64,000 bases of DNA from Corythucha ciliata (lineage: Eukaryota > Arthropoda > Insecta > Hemiptera > Tingidae), in the NCBI GenBank assembly GCA_038030265.1, contig CM075943.1, positions 27,404,001 to 27,468,000 of the forward strand. Direction: 5' to 3'. A model generated the notes under the pieces. The model did no database searches and was not told where the DNA came from. It worked only from the letters and a program-made list of their open reading frames with translations. Position numbers and translations under genes: made by a program. Positions within the stretch are counted from its first letter, which is position 1; each line of letters opens with the position of its first letter. Positions 10,454-23,300 of this stretch are shown piece after piece.

Positions 10454-12334
10454 TTAAAAAGACATTTTCATAGGAAGAATTGTGTACTTGTGGTCACGAC
10501 TGTACGGTTCTCTTAAGATTCCAGCAGCGTGGGTGAGTTGTAAAGCACACGCTGGATGAGCAGTTCCAGGCAACAGGGTGCACTCTTTCTCCAGGATAGC
10601 CGCGAGTCCGTCGATTAACGACAAAAATCCCAAACAGATGGCAGTTCGACGTACACGATTCAATTCCTGTTAAAATTATTGTCAATTAGTTTAATAAACA
10701 AAATCAAGATCACCACATTTTAGGGTATTTGTGGGTCGCTCACTGGGGAGACCTGTAGTGCTACCTCTCACCCCCCCATTACCTTGTAAAACTGTTGAGT
10801 TTTTTCTGGAATCTTCCGGGCGTGTCTTAAAATTTTCTGTATGTCCGATTGTATGCCGGCCTGCTTGATCCAGGCGACGCAGTTTTGGGCGTAGCTCTTC
10901 TTGTCCGAGGGCTTGATAGGGAATGACTCGCCTATGGAGGGGGGGACCGAAACCAATATGTGATTATATTCGTTGAATACCCAGTCGAAAACGCCGTGTT
11001 TACCTTCACCGACGGCTTCGATTGGAATTGTCAAATTATTGAGATCACCGAGCCACGGAACTGGCTCACGCCCAGGTTCCAACAGGCTGAGCATTAAAGT
11101 CGATTTTTTTTTCGAATCCGCCCACGAGAAGAGCACACCATACCAGTTGTGGCCCACGTAAACGAGAGCGGCCATGTTTTTCACCTGTTGACAAACCTCC
11201 GTCGGTTCGAAAAAAAAAGTTGAGTCACCCAAGGGTAATGAAGAGGGCACTTGCCTTAAGAGCACCGTGAAGAAGGACGCAAAAATTGGGCGCATAGCCC
11301 TCACCCTGACTGTCATCATCCGAGTCGTTTGCGCCATAGCTCGGATTTCGGTGATGCGACCTCGAAGTGGTGATGGGAGGTGAAAATGGGAGAACCAAAT
11401 GCCTCGAAATAGCCGCCGGGCTGGCCAAGTGTTGCAATTCGATAAAACCGCAAATTTCCAAATTACTGTCGACGTTATACGAATTGTAGTCGAAATCCGT
11501 CACTTTGAAACAAGGCTAAAACAGTAAAAAATACGTCATAAACCGTTCGAATAATTTAATCGACAAAATAAATACTTCAGGGTTGGGCGAAAGTGTGATT
11601 CGAGAGCTTAAATTGCCGCACACAATTTGTCCGATCCACGAAGCGTAGTATTTCTCGCCGATTTTCGAGAAAATCTGATGAATACTCATCGACGTCACCG
11701 GTATTTCCGGTTGAAACAAATGCACGTTAAAATTTATATTATCCGTCACCGGTAACGGTGGTTTTCGAATGACCTCTGGACCCAGGGAGCATATGAACAG
11801 ATTGCCGGGAAATGTGAACGGTAGCATGTGGTGTTTCATAAGGTTGACTGAACTGTCCTGTACGACTAGGACAACCTAAAAACACACACACAAGTTAGGA
11901 GATGTCGGGGAAAAACACACTAAAAACAGGGCTGACATTGCACGGTGTTCCACTGCCCCATTCAACCAGAATGTACTGCTCGACTCCTTTCATAGCCTCA
12001 AAGGCGTTGAATTTGTCACTCAATTTAATGTGTGGTAGCTCGGACTTGATGATATTCAAATCTCTCGTAAAAGGTGTTAGAATGTCAAGTTGAGCCGAGT
12101 AGGTCACCTGTAAAAGACAGAAGAGACTTTAATAAATAAAACAGATGTTTGTGCTTATCCTCGAGAAAATACCATTGCGACAAATTCAAGAACGGCTTGA
12201 TTGGCTATGTGATCCAAAAGTATTCTGAGACCACTCGTCGCCACGTGTACTGGCTTGTAGGGTTCGGGGCTGTGGTGTTTTTTAACGAGAGAGTTCATGG
12301 AGGGACTCGTGTCAATCACGATGATCGTAGGCAT
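10454..12334 (-). CDS. INTS14: Integrator complex subunit 14 (INTS14/VWA9)
   Basis: Six exons on the minus strand, in gene order 12334-12173, 12107-11937, 11875-11576, 11515-11255, 11184-10783 and 10666-10454, all joined in phase 0, give 502 residues (the human protein is slightly longer). The protein starts MPTIIVIDTSPSMNS, a von Willebrand A domain with a DxSxS MIDAS-type motif. Diagnostic later stretches are LEICGFIEL, SRHLVLPF, PNFCVLLHGALK, SWADSKKKS, EPVPWLGDL, KKSYAQN-VAWIK, DIQKILRHARKIPEKTQ and ECTLLPGTAHP. INTS14 pairs with INTS10 and INTS13 in the Integrator module that supports snRNA 3'-end cleavage and promoter-proximal termination; this is from family knowledge. Introns are 65, 61, 60, 70 and 116 bp. 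The fourth intron uses a GC-AG border (GCAAGT donor). The 3' end is convergent with MTERF4. Confidence 0.94.
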
Positions 12335-12654
12335 TTTTAAGGTTTCTATAAAAGCAGAAAAAAAAATGGAAGAACTCGATTTGAAGCAGCAACAACAACA
12401 ACAACGTTTTGATTGCAGAGAAGGCCCGTCTATTACATAGGTATTTAAGCCTGAAATGGCTTAAACTGCCACGATTGAGCAAAAGTGTGTAAAATACGTA
12501 GGTGGTTGGCGGGGTGTAACTGTCACATGCAGCGGTCATCGGGCCGATACGGCGCGAAGTCCACATGAAAGGCATCGCATTTAGAAGGTGGGGAGAAAGC
12601 GTCAAAGTACTTCGAGGGGTGGGGAGTTACACGGTGTTGCCACATCCAAAAAAC

Positions 12655-13275
12655 AAATTTCACAGTGTTTGGGTAGTTCAAGAACCAAATTTGGCTAGTT
12701 TAGTTCTTGAAAGAACCATTTCTCGCGGACTTGGCAATGAATACAACCAATTTTAACTCACAGGTTTGACTCTTCAAAACATAAAATTCGCAGGAATGTC
12801 GCGCTCATAAACCAATTTCACAGATTTGGGTCTTTAGAAATCAATTTGGCGGGTTTGGTTCACTTCAACCCCAACTTTGAGAGATTTAGCTAATGCAAAA
12901 ACAATTCTTGGAGATTTGGCCATGAATAAACCTATTTCAATTTCGGGTTTGGGTTAAGCGACCCAATTCGCGGGGTCGGTTCACTCAAGTTACAAAGTTC
13001 GCGGGGTTGGCTCTCTTTAAAAAAAAAAAAAATCAATTTCGCGGGGCTTAGTCGCTGTAAAAACCAGGTTGGCAGGATTTGGCTCTTTAAAATACGAAAT
13101 TCACGGGGTTGGCTCACTCAAGAACCAAGTTCACCGGTTTGGCTCTTCAAAAAAGCAATTTAGCAGGGTTTATTTGTTGTAAAACCTCTTTCGCGGGCTT
13201 AGACTGTTCAAAACACAAAATTCGCGAGGGTGGCTCTCCCGTGAATCTAATTTCGCGGCCCCGGGCTCTCATAAA
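12655..13275. repeat. Degenerate ~36-45-bp tandem repeat upstream of INTS14
   Basis: A motif close to aaaccaatttcgcggg-tttggctcttca repeats about fifteen times with much drift (for example around 12775, 12845, 12965, 13005, 13040, 13100, 13195, 13220). It begins about 320 bp upstream of the INTS14 start. Similar units occur in the MOSMO 3' flank (5900-6240) and, as a variant with gatatttagac, at 22465-23000. Confidence 0.7.
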
Positions 13276-14201
13276 ACCGCCCTTTTCTCACCTTCCAACC
13301 AAAAGTCACGAGGAAAAGTACATGGAACGCCACGAAACTCGACAATTTGGTCGCTTTCTGAGGAGCAGCATGAAAAGCGGCCAATCAAGCCAACGGCGTT
13401 CGGGTGCAAAAGGAAGCGGTCCAGCCGACATACCATCATTGACGTGACGTCAGTCACGTTGGTCGCTGGTGAAAATATATTGCCGCACAGTCTTCAAGCT
13501 CGCCTTTTTCATTTGATTAACTACACCACATTCATTGCTGTAACATTTCTTCTTGTACGGTAAAAAGCTGTACCTACCTAAAATCAAACTACATTGATGA
13601 AAAACAATTTTGTTCGGATTTACACCCCAAAAAAGCCTCAAATTTATCGGGTGAAGCATTGCTTCTCAACCCTGAGAAGAATTAGACCACGTCGCTAAGC
13701 CGGAAAAAGTGACAAATTAACTATGAAATTGCCTTTAGCCCCCCAAACTAGTATGGGATTGACGAATAAACAGAGACGTTGGGTCACGTTGAAGGCCGGG
13801 GGCGGTTGCTCCTCTTGTCAAGATTTTGAGGGATAAATGCGTCAACGGGATTTACAGAGTTTCCAGAGATAGAGCTGTAAACCACGTTTTGGGCTATTTA
13901 TGGAGGATACTTCACGGGTAAAATTGAGGAAAAGCGCAAAACAGTTTCCGTGCAGTGACTTGAGGGGGGTGGGGTATTTTCCAGTCGAAGGGTCTGATAC
14001 AACTGAACGCGATAAACATGGAGACCGTAAATGGACTCAGACACCCTCCTCCTTAATTAATTTTCTCTTTTCATCCCAGACTAATTGAATTGATAATAGG
14101 TTTTGGGGACCACATTTTCAGTTTGATGCTTGAAAAGTCAGTTCTTGGTGAAAAATTGACAGTTTCCTGGCCACTTTGTCGGTTCTTAACGCTAAAAACT
14201 T
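13276..14201. other. Intergenic, no gene recognised
   Basis: No domain-bearing frame or splice structure seen. The Ser/Arg-rich frame at 13109-13447 is largely the degenerate repeat read in one frame. Confidence 0.35.
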
Positions 14202-14336
14202 TAATGCATGCATAAAGCTGTAGCCATAGGAGCCTAAATTGTCTGCCTTCCCTCGTTGGGGTGCGTAGTCGTGTCACCTCAACGAGGGAAGACAGACAAT
14301 GTAGGCTCCTACGGCTACAGCTTTATGCAAGCATTA
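14202..14336. mobile_element. 135-bp near-perfect palindromic MITE
   Basis: Arms of about 60 bp: the left arm includes gcataaagctgtagcc and gtctgccttccctcgtt, the right arm the complements aacgagggaagacagac and ggctacagctttatgc. The outermost bases are taatgc and gcatta. The loop is about 17 bp. No coding capacity. Confidence 0.8.
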
Positions 14337-14344
14337 CCTACTAA

Positions 14345-14580
14345 CCCTTGTAGTTCAAGCGATCAGAACAATATCGATAAAGACTTTCATTGTTGTAGGA
14401 CGAAATTAACAGTTTTGAGGACAAAATTGATAGTTTTGAACGACGAAATTGACAGCATTGTAGGACGAAATTGACTGTTTTGTAGAACGATATTAACGGT
14501 TTCGAAATCAGCAGCTCTAACGACGAATTTGCCAGTTTCGTTCGAGATCAAAGACAAAATTTTGTGAATTTCATTCTTCA
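14345..14580. repeat. ~30-bp degenerate tandem repeat
   Basis: The motif gacgaaattgacagttttga repeats with changes about six times (14399-14560). It has the same style as the other drifting short tandem repeats in the window. No gene. Confidence 0.6.
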
Positions 14581-14599
14581 AAACGCCAATTTTGATTGC

Positions 14600-17370
14600 G
14601 CCCTAAATAAAACAATTCCTCTTGTTCGGCTCTTCAAATCCTCAACCCCCCCCCCCCAATCATGGGCTTCGATCTTCGAACATATTTTTGCCAAAAACGC
14701 TTAATTTGACCAAAGCAAGATCACCTCCCCCCTCTGCATATACCGTGTCAAAAAGCCAACATTTCAAGCAGCACAGCAAGTGTCACGAATAATGAAATTT
14801 TCCCCTGCCTTCAGATGTGTAGCCGCCTATTGTGTAATTACCAATTTTTTGGTCGAAAAGCTGACTGTTTCTGGTTTCAATGATTGTTTTCAAGGGGGGG
14901 GGGGGGGAATGTTCAAAATTGTCGTCATGTAGCGTCCATTTTGCGAATAATGAAGGTGGTCCAGGCCACAGTCAGTTTCCAGGCCGATTTGTCCAATTAC
15001 TTGTCAATTGGCAATGTCCAGGGTGTTTTCTGATGAGAACTGGCCGTTTCCGAATGAATTAAACGCCCTTTTCCAAACTAAACTATCACAAATGTGACGA
15101 ATAGAAGTGAAATTTTCCACTATGTGTGCGAATTACTAGGCTTAACTACACCTACAGTGCTGTCAGTTCCACTCGATGGTAACATTTTTATTTCCCAGGT
15201 TGTTTTCCACATAAATCCGTGGGCGTACAAGCCAGTTTTTGGATCAAACTACAAGGTATTTGCATTTGAATCTGGACTGACTATTCAGTTTCGAGGGCAC
15301 AACATAAGGTTTTTAGTCGTTTTCACGTATAAATTGACCGTTCCGGATCAAAATTGTGTGCGAAAGAGAACGGGAGCGCTCAAGATAATTTATGTGTTTT
15401 AAATTCGGCTGTTATAGACATATATTTGCGAGTTTTAGTCATCCTGCCCAAAACAACTCAGAACTTCTCCACTGTGCACGGTCCCACCTGGGGCGCGTCT
15501 CTTTAGTGGCAATTGCCAACTAGAGCCATCAATATGAACTACCGCTATTGGCTCACACTGGCTTGACCATATCTCGGCCGAGTATGGGGGAAATTTAAAG
15601 TTTTCAGACCAAAGATGAAGAATCTGGACGTATCGAGATCTCTGGCAACGAATATCAAATTATATGATCCATGAAAGGCACTTTTGGGGATAAAAAGCGA
15701 TGCTAAACATCCATTAATTAGGCGGAATCACGGAATTTTCTACCAAATGTCAGATTCTGGGAAAATATGAATAGACCGGGAAGCAAGGGTTACCAGATAG
15801 CCGAAGCTCTCCGCCCGGAGATATTTATATACCTATATTTATGGTATGAAGGGTGGCGGATACTATGTACGTTGACTCGAGTTCTGAGCGCCCAAAGGAC
15901 CAATCTGCATTAATTTGGGCGAATGGACCAATCTGCATTATTTGGACCAAATGGTTAATCTGAAAGCCAGGTGGGCCCAATGTGAAGTTGAACACAATAC
16001 TAAATTGTCTGTTTTTGGACCAATGAATTTGCCAATTTTACGGCCAAATAACCAATTTCAGTAGATAATAAAAAAGGTTTCGGCCGGTTTTGCCAACGTT
16101 TGAATCGACAACCAGATTGTTTGGTTAAATTTGAATTTGTATTTGCTACATCAACAGTACATGAGGCAAAAATGTGCATTTTCTTGGCGTGCGGAGGGGT
16201 AGTTATTAGGTCAATCATTTGTCTGCTGCATCTTTCTTTACTGGATGGGGCTTTTTCTGTAGTTCGAACCTTTTCAGATTAAAACATGCTCATGCAAAGC
16301 ATGTTGTTTCCAAGAAATTATTTTTAGACCCGAACTAATGCGAAATATTGTCTGGCCCTCAGATATTTTTGGCCCGGCCGGAGACGGAAGATCTGGTCCC
16401 TCCGGGCGAAAACCGGAGATCTGGCAACCATAGGGAGCAGCCACCTTATGGCCACATACACACTACGAAATCAAAGCGATCGGTGAATTCACTGAAATTG
16501 TCGGTTTTTGAGGGTTTGCCCCCCCCCAACCATCACTACTAAATCGGGACCAAACGCCCCCGGAATAAACTCTGAAGCCGCCGGCGGATTCAACCGCAAT
16601 GTGGTGATGTTTGTAAGCTTTTACCAAACTAAAAGTACTATGAACAAATCTCACAACATAACGACGCTTCATCAACAAAACTGTCTTATAAAAAAATACG
16701 AAATTAAGTTGTCCGTCATCCAAGGAAATAGTCCTCGAGCTCGAAGTACGTCATGGGGGTGCACGATCCCCACACGTTTGCATGGGTCGAAATAACCAAT
16801 TTTAGCACACAAAAGAGTTCGGCTTACCAATGTCCGCTGAAATACGCTGAAAAAACGTCAAAAATTACTTTAAACCATGTTGTTGACGTCTATGATCGGC
16901 GGATTGCCCACTACGTACGTTATCCTTAGAAGCGTTATCATTTATCAAGTTATCGAGTGTCAGTTCAGTGCTGTGCGGTGCTGTGCCATGTGAAAAGTGA
17001 CTTTTTCGAGGGATTTTTCTGTTCTTTGCTGGTGTTTTCTACGAATCAAAGCATCGTTATAATTTTGATGGCTTAAACTTGCTGACATTTGGGTGGAAAC
17101 TTGATTAACAAAGCTGGAACTGTTTTTAGGGCGGGAAACTGATACGCCGAGAATTTTGGCGGAAATTCTGGCTTTTTTCTGTAATTACGATTAGCTCAGC
17201 AAAACATGAAATACGCTTGATAGCTCCAGACTCATGCATTCTCTCATCTCTGCATAGTGCATTTCCATTTTGACTCCTCAGTACTCATTAGCGAGTGTCA
17301 ATGTAGCAGTTCGGACGATGAATGTGACGCTTGCTGTTCTACCGTTTAATTTTTATGTTTGAACCGTTGG
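14600..17370. other. Intergenic region upstream of SMC6
   Basis: No gene recognised. There are C-tracts (14646-14658), a G-tract (14895-14907) and a direct repeat gaccaatctgcatta at about 15899 and 15928. Frames at 15094-15402 and 16508-16795 have no recognised domain. The last few hundred bases presumably contain the SMC6 promoter and 5' UTR. Confidence 0.35.
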
Positions 17371-17374
17371 AATA

Positions 17375-20300
17375 AGTAAGCATGGGTATAAAATTTAGAA
17401 GCAAGGTTTGACAACGGAGCTAATGACGGGAAATCATTTACAGTGTCGAGTCAAAGAAAGAACCGCGATGACTCCCAGTCTCAGACGAAAAAACGGGCGA
17501 GCAAAAGGAGCGCGGTTGGAGAAGCCCTCACTGGGAAAGTAAAGCGATCCTTTCAACAGAGCTCCACAGATTCGGAATGGGTGAGTCTTGTAGTTTTAGG
17601 TGTTTTCAGTAGTTATATTCGAGTTTCCAGTGTTGTGGGCTAAAGATTTCGCAAATTGTGTGACACGCAACAAGTACAGTAGTCGGTGGGGGGAGGGGGC
17701 TGCTCCTAACGACTTCCTAACATCGTATGGGCAGAGGTTTCTCCAAAATCCATTCAAGCCCTTATGATGGATTTCACTACCTCGGCTTAAGGTCTAGTTT
17801 AACTGAGCGGAACCTTGTTTACATATAATTCAATGCACTTTTTCTCGGGTCTGTCTAAAACGCGGATCTGCAGATCGGCAGATCTGCAAGATTAACACCT
17901 CGCATCTGCAGATCTGCAGATTAACACCCCAAATCTGCAGATTAACACCTAAAATTCCGTAATACAACGAAAATGAGACTTCAATTGAAAAATAAAGTTA
18001 AAGTAGACCAATAATAGGCACAAAATTACCGATCATATTTTAATATGACAATAATGAAGCGACACACTCGAACAATCACTTTTACTTCATTCGCTCAGAC
18101 TTCAATTGCATGCAACAGCCAATCATACCATTTACAAAAATTTGCTTAAATTTTGACGCTTCCATGTAAATACAACAGGCACTTCCCCCCTTCCACGCAC
18201 ATCTGCAGATTCATAAAAGCCTGCAGATCGGCCACTTAGCGTTAATTATACAGCCTCAAAATGCATAATAGAGCTAATACAACAATTTAAAATAACTCAC
18301 CTCAATTTTGACCCCTCCTGGTCAATACAACTAGCTTTTCCCCCTGTAGCGTGCAGATTCATAAAAGCCTGCAGATCGGCCTTTTAGCGTTAAAATTTCA
18401 GCATCAAAATGCATACTAAAGCTAATCCAACAATTTGAGATGATTCACCTCAATTTTGACCCCTCCTGGTCCATACCCCTAGCACTTCCCCCCGTAGCGT
18501 GCAGATCTGCAGATTCATAAAATCATGCAGATCGGCCACTTAGAGTTAATCGTACAGCCTAAAAATGCATAATAGAGCTAATACAACTATTTAGGATAAT
18601 TAACCTCAATTTTGACCCCTCCTTGTCAATACAACAGGCACTTCCTCCCGTAGCGTGCAGATCTGCAGATATTGTATTGACAAGGAGGGGTCGAAATTGA
18701 GGTGAATTATCCTACATTGTTGTATTCGCTCTATTATGCATTTTTATGCTGTACGATTAACTCCAAGGGGCCAATCTGCAGGATTTTATGAATCTGCAGA
18801 TCTGCACGCTACGGTGCGAAGTGCTAGGTGTATTGACCAGGAGGGGTCAAAATTGAGGTGAATTATTATAAATTGTTGTATTTGCTATATAATGCATTTT
18901 GAGGCTGAACAATTAACTCTAAGTGGCCGATCTGCAGGCTTTTATGAATCTGCAGATCTGCACACTACGGGGGGAAGTGCTAGTTGTATTGACCAGGAGG
19001 GATCAAAATTGAGGTGAATTACCTCAAATTGTTGGACTAGCTTTAGCATGCATTTTGAGGCTGAACAATTAACTCTAAGTGGCCGATCTGCAGGGTTTTA
19101 TGAATCTGCAGATCTGCACGCTACGGGGGGAAGTGCTAGTTGTATTGACCAGGAGGGGTCAAAATTGAGGTAAATCACCTCAAATTGTTGGATTAGCTTT
19201 AGTATGCAATTTGAGGCTGAAAAATTAACGCTAAGTGGCCGATCTGCAGGGTTTTATGAATCTGCAGATCTGCACGCTACGATAGGAAGTGCTAGTTGTA
19301 TTGACCAGGAGGGGTCAAAATTGAGCTGAATTACTATATATTGTTGGATTAGCTTTAGTATGCATTTTGTGGCTGAACAATTAACTCTAAGTGGCCGATC
19401 TGCAGGCTTTTGTGAATCTGCAGATCTGCACGCTACGGGGGGAAGTGCCTGTTGTATGGACAAGGAGGGGTCGAAATTGAGGTGAATTATCCTAAATTGT
19501 TGTATTAGCAATATTATGCATTTTTATCTTGTACGATTAACTCCAAGGGGCCGATCTGCAGGTTTTTATTAATCTGCAGATCTGCACGGTAGGGGGGGAA
19601 GTGCCTGTTGTATATACATGGAAGCGTCAAAATTTAAGCAAATTTTTGTAAATGGTATGATTGGCTGTTGCATGCAATTGAAGTCTGAGCGAATGAAGTA
19701 AAAGTTATTGTTCGAGTGTGTCGCTTCATTATTGTCTTATTAAAATATGTTCGGTAATGTTGTGCCTATTATTGGTCTACTTTAACTCTATTTTTCAATT
19801 GTAGTCTCACTTTCGTTGAATTGCGGAATTTTAGGTGTTAATCTGCAGATTTGGGGTGTTAATCTGCAGATCTGCAGATGCGAGGTGTTAATCTTGCAGA
19901 TCTGCAGATCCGCGTTTTAGACAGACCCCTTTTTCTCTCAAGTCCAACTTTATGTTAAGCCGAACCTTAAGCCGAGGTGGTGAAATCCACCATAAGTCTC
20001 TGTACAAAGGTGTAAGGTTCGTCCTGCAACAATCCTCGATCCTTCCGCCCATATTCATGAGCATGGAGCGTGTTAGGAACGTCTTCAATGCAGGCCCAGG
20101 AAGTGCCTATCCCCCCTCTCCCAAGTTTTAGGTCGATCGTCTTTAAAAGCCAATGTTTTATCCTGAAAAACAGCCTGTTCATCTCCCAATTGACAGGGAC
20201 AGGTTATTCTGGCCCAAAACGTGGTAACAGTCGTCACCTGCTTCACCTTCAGCAAAAATTGGTCAAGAAGGTTGAGCTCCTCAACGACTTTCATTTCGCG

Positions 20301-23300
20301 GGTTATGCCCAGTTCTGATGACCCCGCACCAATTTCAAGTTCCCAGGACAAAAGGCCGACGTTTGGACCCAGGCTGAACTCAGGCGTTTGGCGACGTTGG
20401 GAAGATTGGCCGGGCTAATCCTAACCTACGCCTGCCCGTCCGTTAGAGGTGACGATTGTTAGATCTCTGCTTCTAGTAGAAAACAATAAAGGCAACTTCA
20501 ATCTTCTAATCGCGACAAGAATAATAAATCTAAGCTAATATAAAATACATGATAGTAATAGACCGAGAGCTGGCGACAGTCCCATTCAACCGGAAGAACA
20601 TAGTCACCGAATCTGTGCAAAATGATGGCATTTCACCCCCTATTTACGAGTCCGGAAGTCTTCCATGCTGTATCTGGGGCCTAAGGATTTTATAGCTAAT
20701 TAAAGTCCTTAATTTGGGACATTAATTTAACCAGAAGAACATAGACCCGAAACTAGTCTCATTCGAAAGGTTTTATGAAGCTGATTACGAATATGATCGT
20801 CTGCCGCCGTCTGCCTGGGGCATTTGCCCTCTGTGGCTCGCCAAAAACACGTGATTCGGTGAATTTTGATCAACCGGAAGAACATAGTCCTGAAACTGGT
20901 CTTATTCGATAGGATTTATGGAGATGATTACAAATAAAATCGTCTGCCGGCGTCTGCCTGGAGCATTTGCCCTCGGTGGCCAGTAAACTCCTTAAATCAG
21001 GGGCATTAATTAACCGGATGAACTAAGTCCGGAGAATGGTCTTTTGCGACACGTTTCATGCGACTGAATACGAAAGTGATCGTCTGCCTGGGGCACTTGC
21101 CGAGGGCAAATGCTCCAGGCAGACGCCGGCAGACTATTACATTTGTAATCATCTCCTTAAAACCTATCGAATAGGACCAGTTACAGGACTGTGCTCCTCA
21201 GTTATTTAAAATTTACCGAATTACGTGAGTTTGGCGAGCCACAGAGGGCAAATGCTCCAGGCAGACGCCGGCAGACGATTTTATTTGTAATCATCTACAT
21301 AAATCCTATCGAATAAGTCCAGTTTCAGGACTATGTTCTTCCGGTTGATCAAAATTCACCGAATCACGTGTTTTTGGCGAGCCACAGAGGGCAAATGCCC
21401 CAGGCAGACGATCATATTCGTAATCAGCTCTATAAAACCTTTCGAATGAGACTGGTTTCAGGACTATGTTCTTCCGTTTAATCATTTTCCTCCGGTGCAG
21501 ATACACTGGTCACTAAGGGCAAATGCCCCAGGCAGACGGCGGCAGACGATCACATTCGTAATCAGCTTCATAAAACCTTTCGAATGAGACTAGTTTCGGG
21601 TCTATGTTCTTCTGGTTAAATTAATGTCCCAAATTAAGGACTTTAATTAGCTATAAAATCCTTAGGCCCCAGATACAGCATGGCAGACTTCCGGACTCGT
21701 AAATAGGCGGTCAAATGCCATCATTTTGCACAAATTTGGTGACTATGTTCTTCCGGTTGAATGGGTCGCTAGCTCTCGAACTATAATCACGACAGTCAAG
21801 TCTCACGTAAACAACCGTTGTCTTTCCAACAACGACCACCCGCCGTAATGTTTCTGGGCGTGTTCCATCTTCAGCCTTCCCCCTCCAATCCATACCTAAA
21901 AAATATTTTGTGGCGGATCCACAATTGAATATAAGATTATTTTTTAACATTCCGATGGAGTGAGGAAGGGACGCCAAGGAAATTCAGGGGCCTAGGAGCG
22001 CACCTCTTGGTAGATACACCAGATTAGGCCCTAAATAGTAATTTCAGGCTGAATTGATGATTTCCTGGAGTTCTTCCACTATAACTTAGGCGCAGTTTCA
22101 GGATGGATTATGGTTTTTTTTTTTTTGGAATAATCATTATCTATACCCGACAACGATGGGATAGAGGGCGTGGATCTGGTCCTGCTCCCGACAGCAGTAC
22201 GGTTCCCCAGTTACATAGCCTCATCGTTTCGCACCTCCGCACTATTCAACTACCCTCCATTCCACACCAGTCCACTACTGGACTACTGCCATGAGCCGCT
22301 CCGTCTTACCCGGCGAAGCCATTCGAGTGAGAAAGAGTGTGAGTGTGAGTGCGCCGGTTTAACAACCGGCAGATCATCCACGTACGCCCCTCCACCCCAT
22401 CCTTCACATGTCCAGGGGGCGCTGTGCATCGTTGCTTCGGCGCTGTGCATTCGCTGAAAATGCAATTTCGAAGACATTTAGACCTAAAACTTCGCGGATA
22501 TTTTAATTTGAAACTTGCAATATCGCAGATACTTAGCACCAAATGGCTTAATTTCTCGGCTATCCATCAGATTTTGGGGTCGTTGGAATCGGCCAGCGCC
22601 GGGGGCACTAAAAAAAAGGCCCATGACTTAACTTACAATTTCGCCAAGACTATAGTCAAGACCATAAACTTACAATCTCGCAGATATTTAGACCCGGAAG
22701 TTACTATTTCGCGAACATTTAGGTCTAAATATTACATTTTTTCGGCTATTTATCTCCGTTATTGCGATTCCGCGGCTATTTGGCAAGCCATTAATTTATT
22801 TAATAATTAACTAACTATTTCCGCTCTGTGTAATGTAATGGCCTGTATAATTACGTTTGAACGCTAAATTGAAGTTTTACAATTTTTTTGTTTCCCCCTA
22901 AAATAGCAAACCAGCCAAGTTGTGGATATTTAGACCCGAAACAAGCAATGTTGAAGATATTTAGCTCCGAAAGATGTCATTTTGCGGCTATATTTGTCAG
23001 GAATCGAAGGCACTGATGGTGGCTTGTTGTCGTCCGAATTTCTCCAGGCAAGCGAGATCTGCTGGCTTGAGGCTTGCAGCGGGTCCACAAGAAAACTCGT
23101 GCGGCCCCGGAAAACTGCCTAGAGCGGACATAAACACTATAATTAGAGGGAGAACCCCATCAACTGCTCGTCTGGTCGGAAATCCACGGATTCCCCGTGG
23201 CGAGAAACCTTAAGATAGGCGGTTTTGTCCGTATTAGAATTTTGGCTATTTTCGTGATCAACGGTGGGTGTATTTTTGGGAAATTTTCCAAAAGTGCTCC

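Noticed and set aside
17423..17520. ATG at 17423 as SMC6 start
   Set aside because: It is out of frame with the SMC6 head and the frame reaches a stop after about 39 codons.
17860..19920. CRISPR-like array from regularly spaced repeats
   Set aside because: The genome is eukaryotic, the whole ~155-bp units repeat without unique spacers, and they lie in mirrored arms of a foldback element.
20070..20418. Overlapping open frames on both strands between foldback elements
   Set aside because: Short, no domain, no splice support, within an intron of SMC6.
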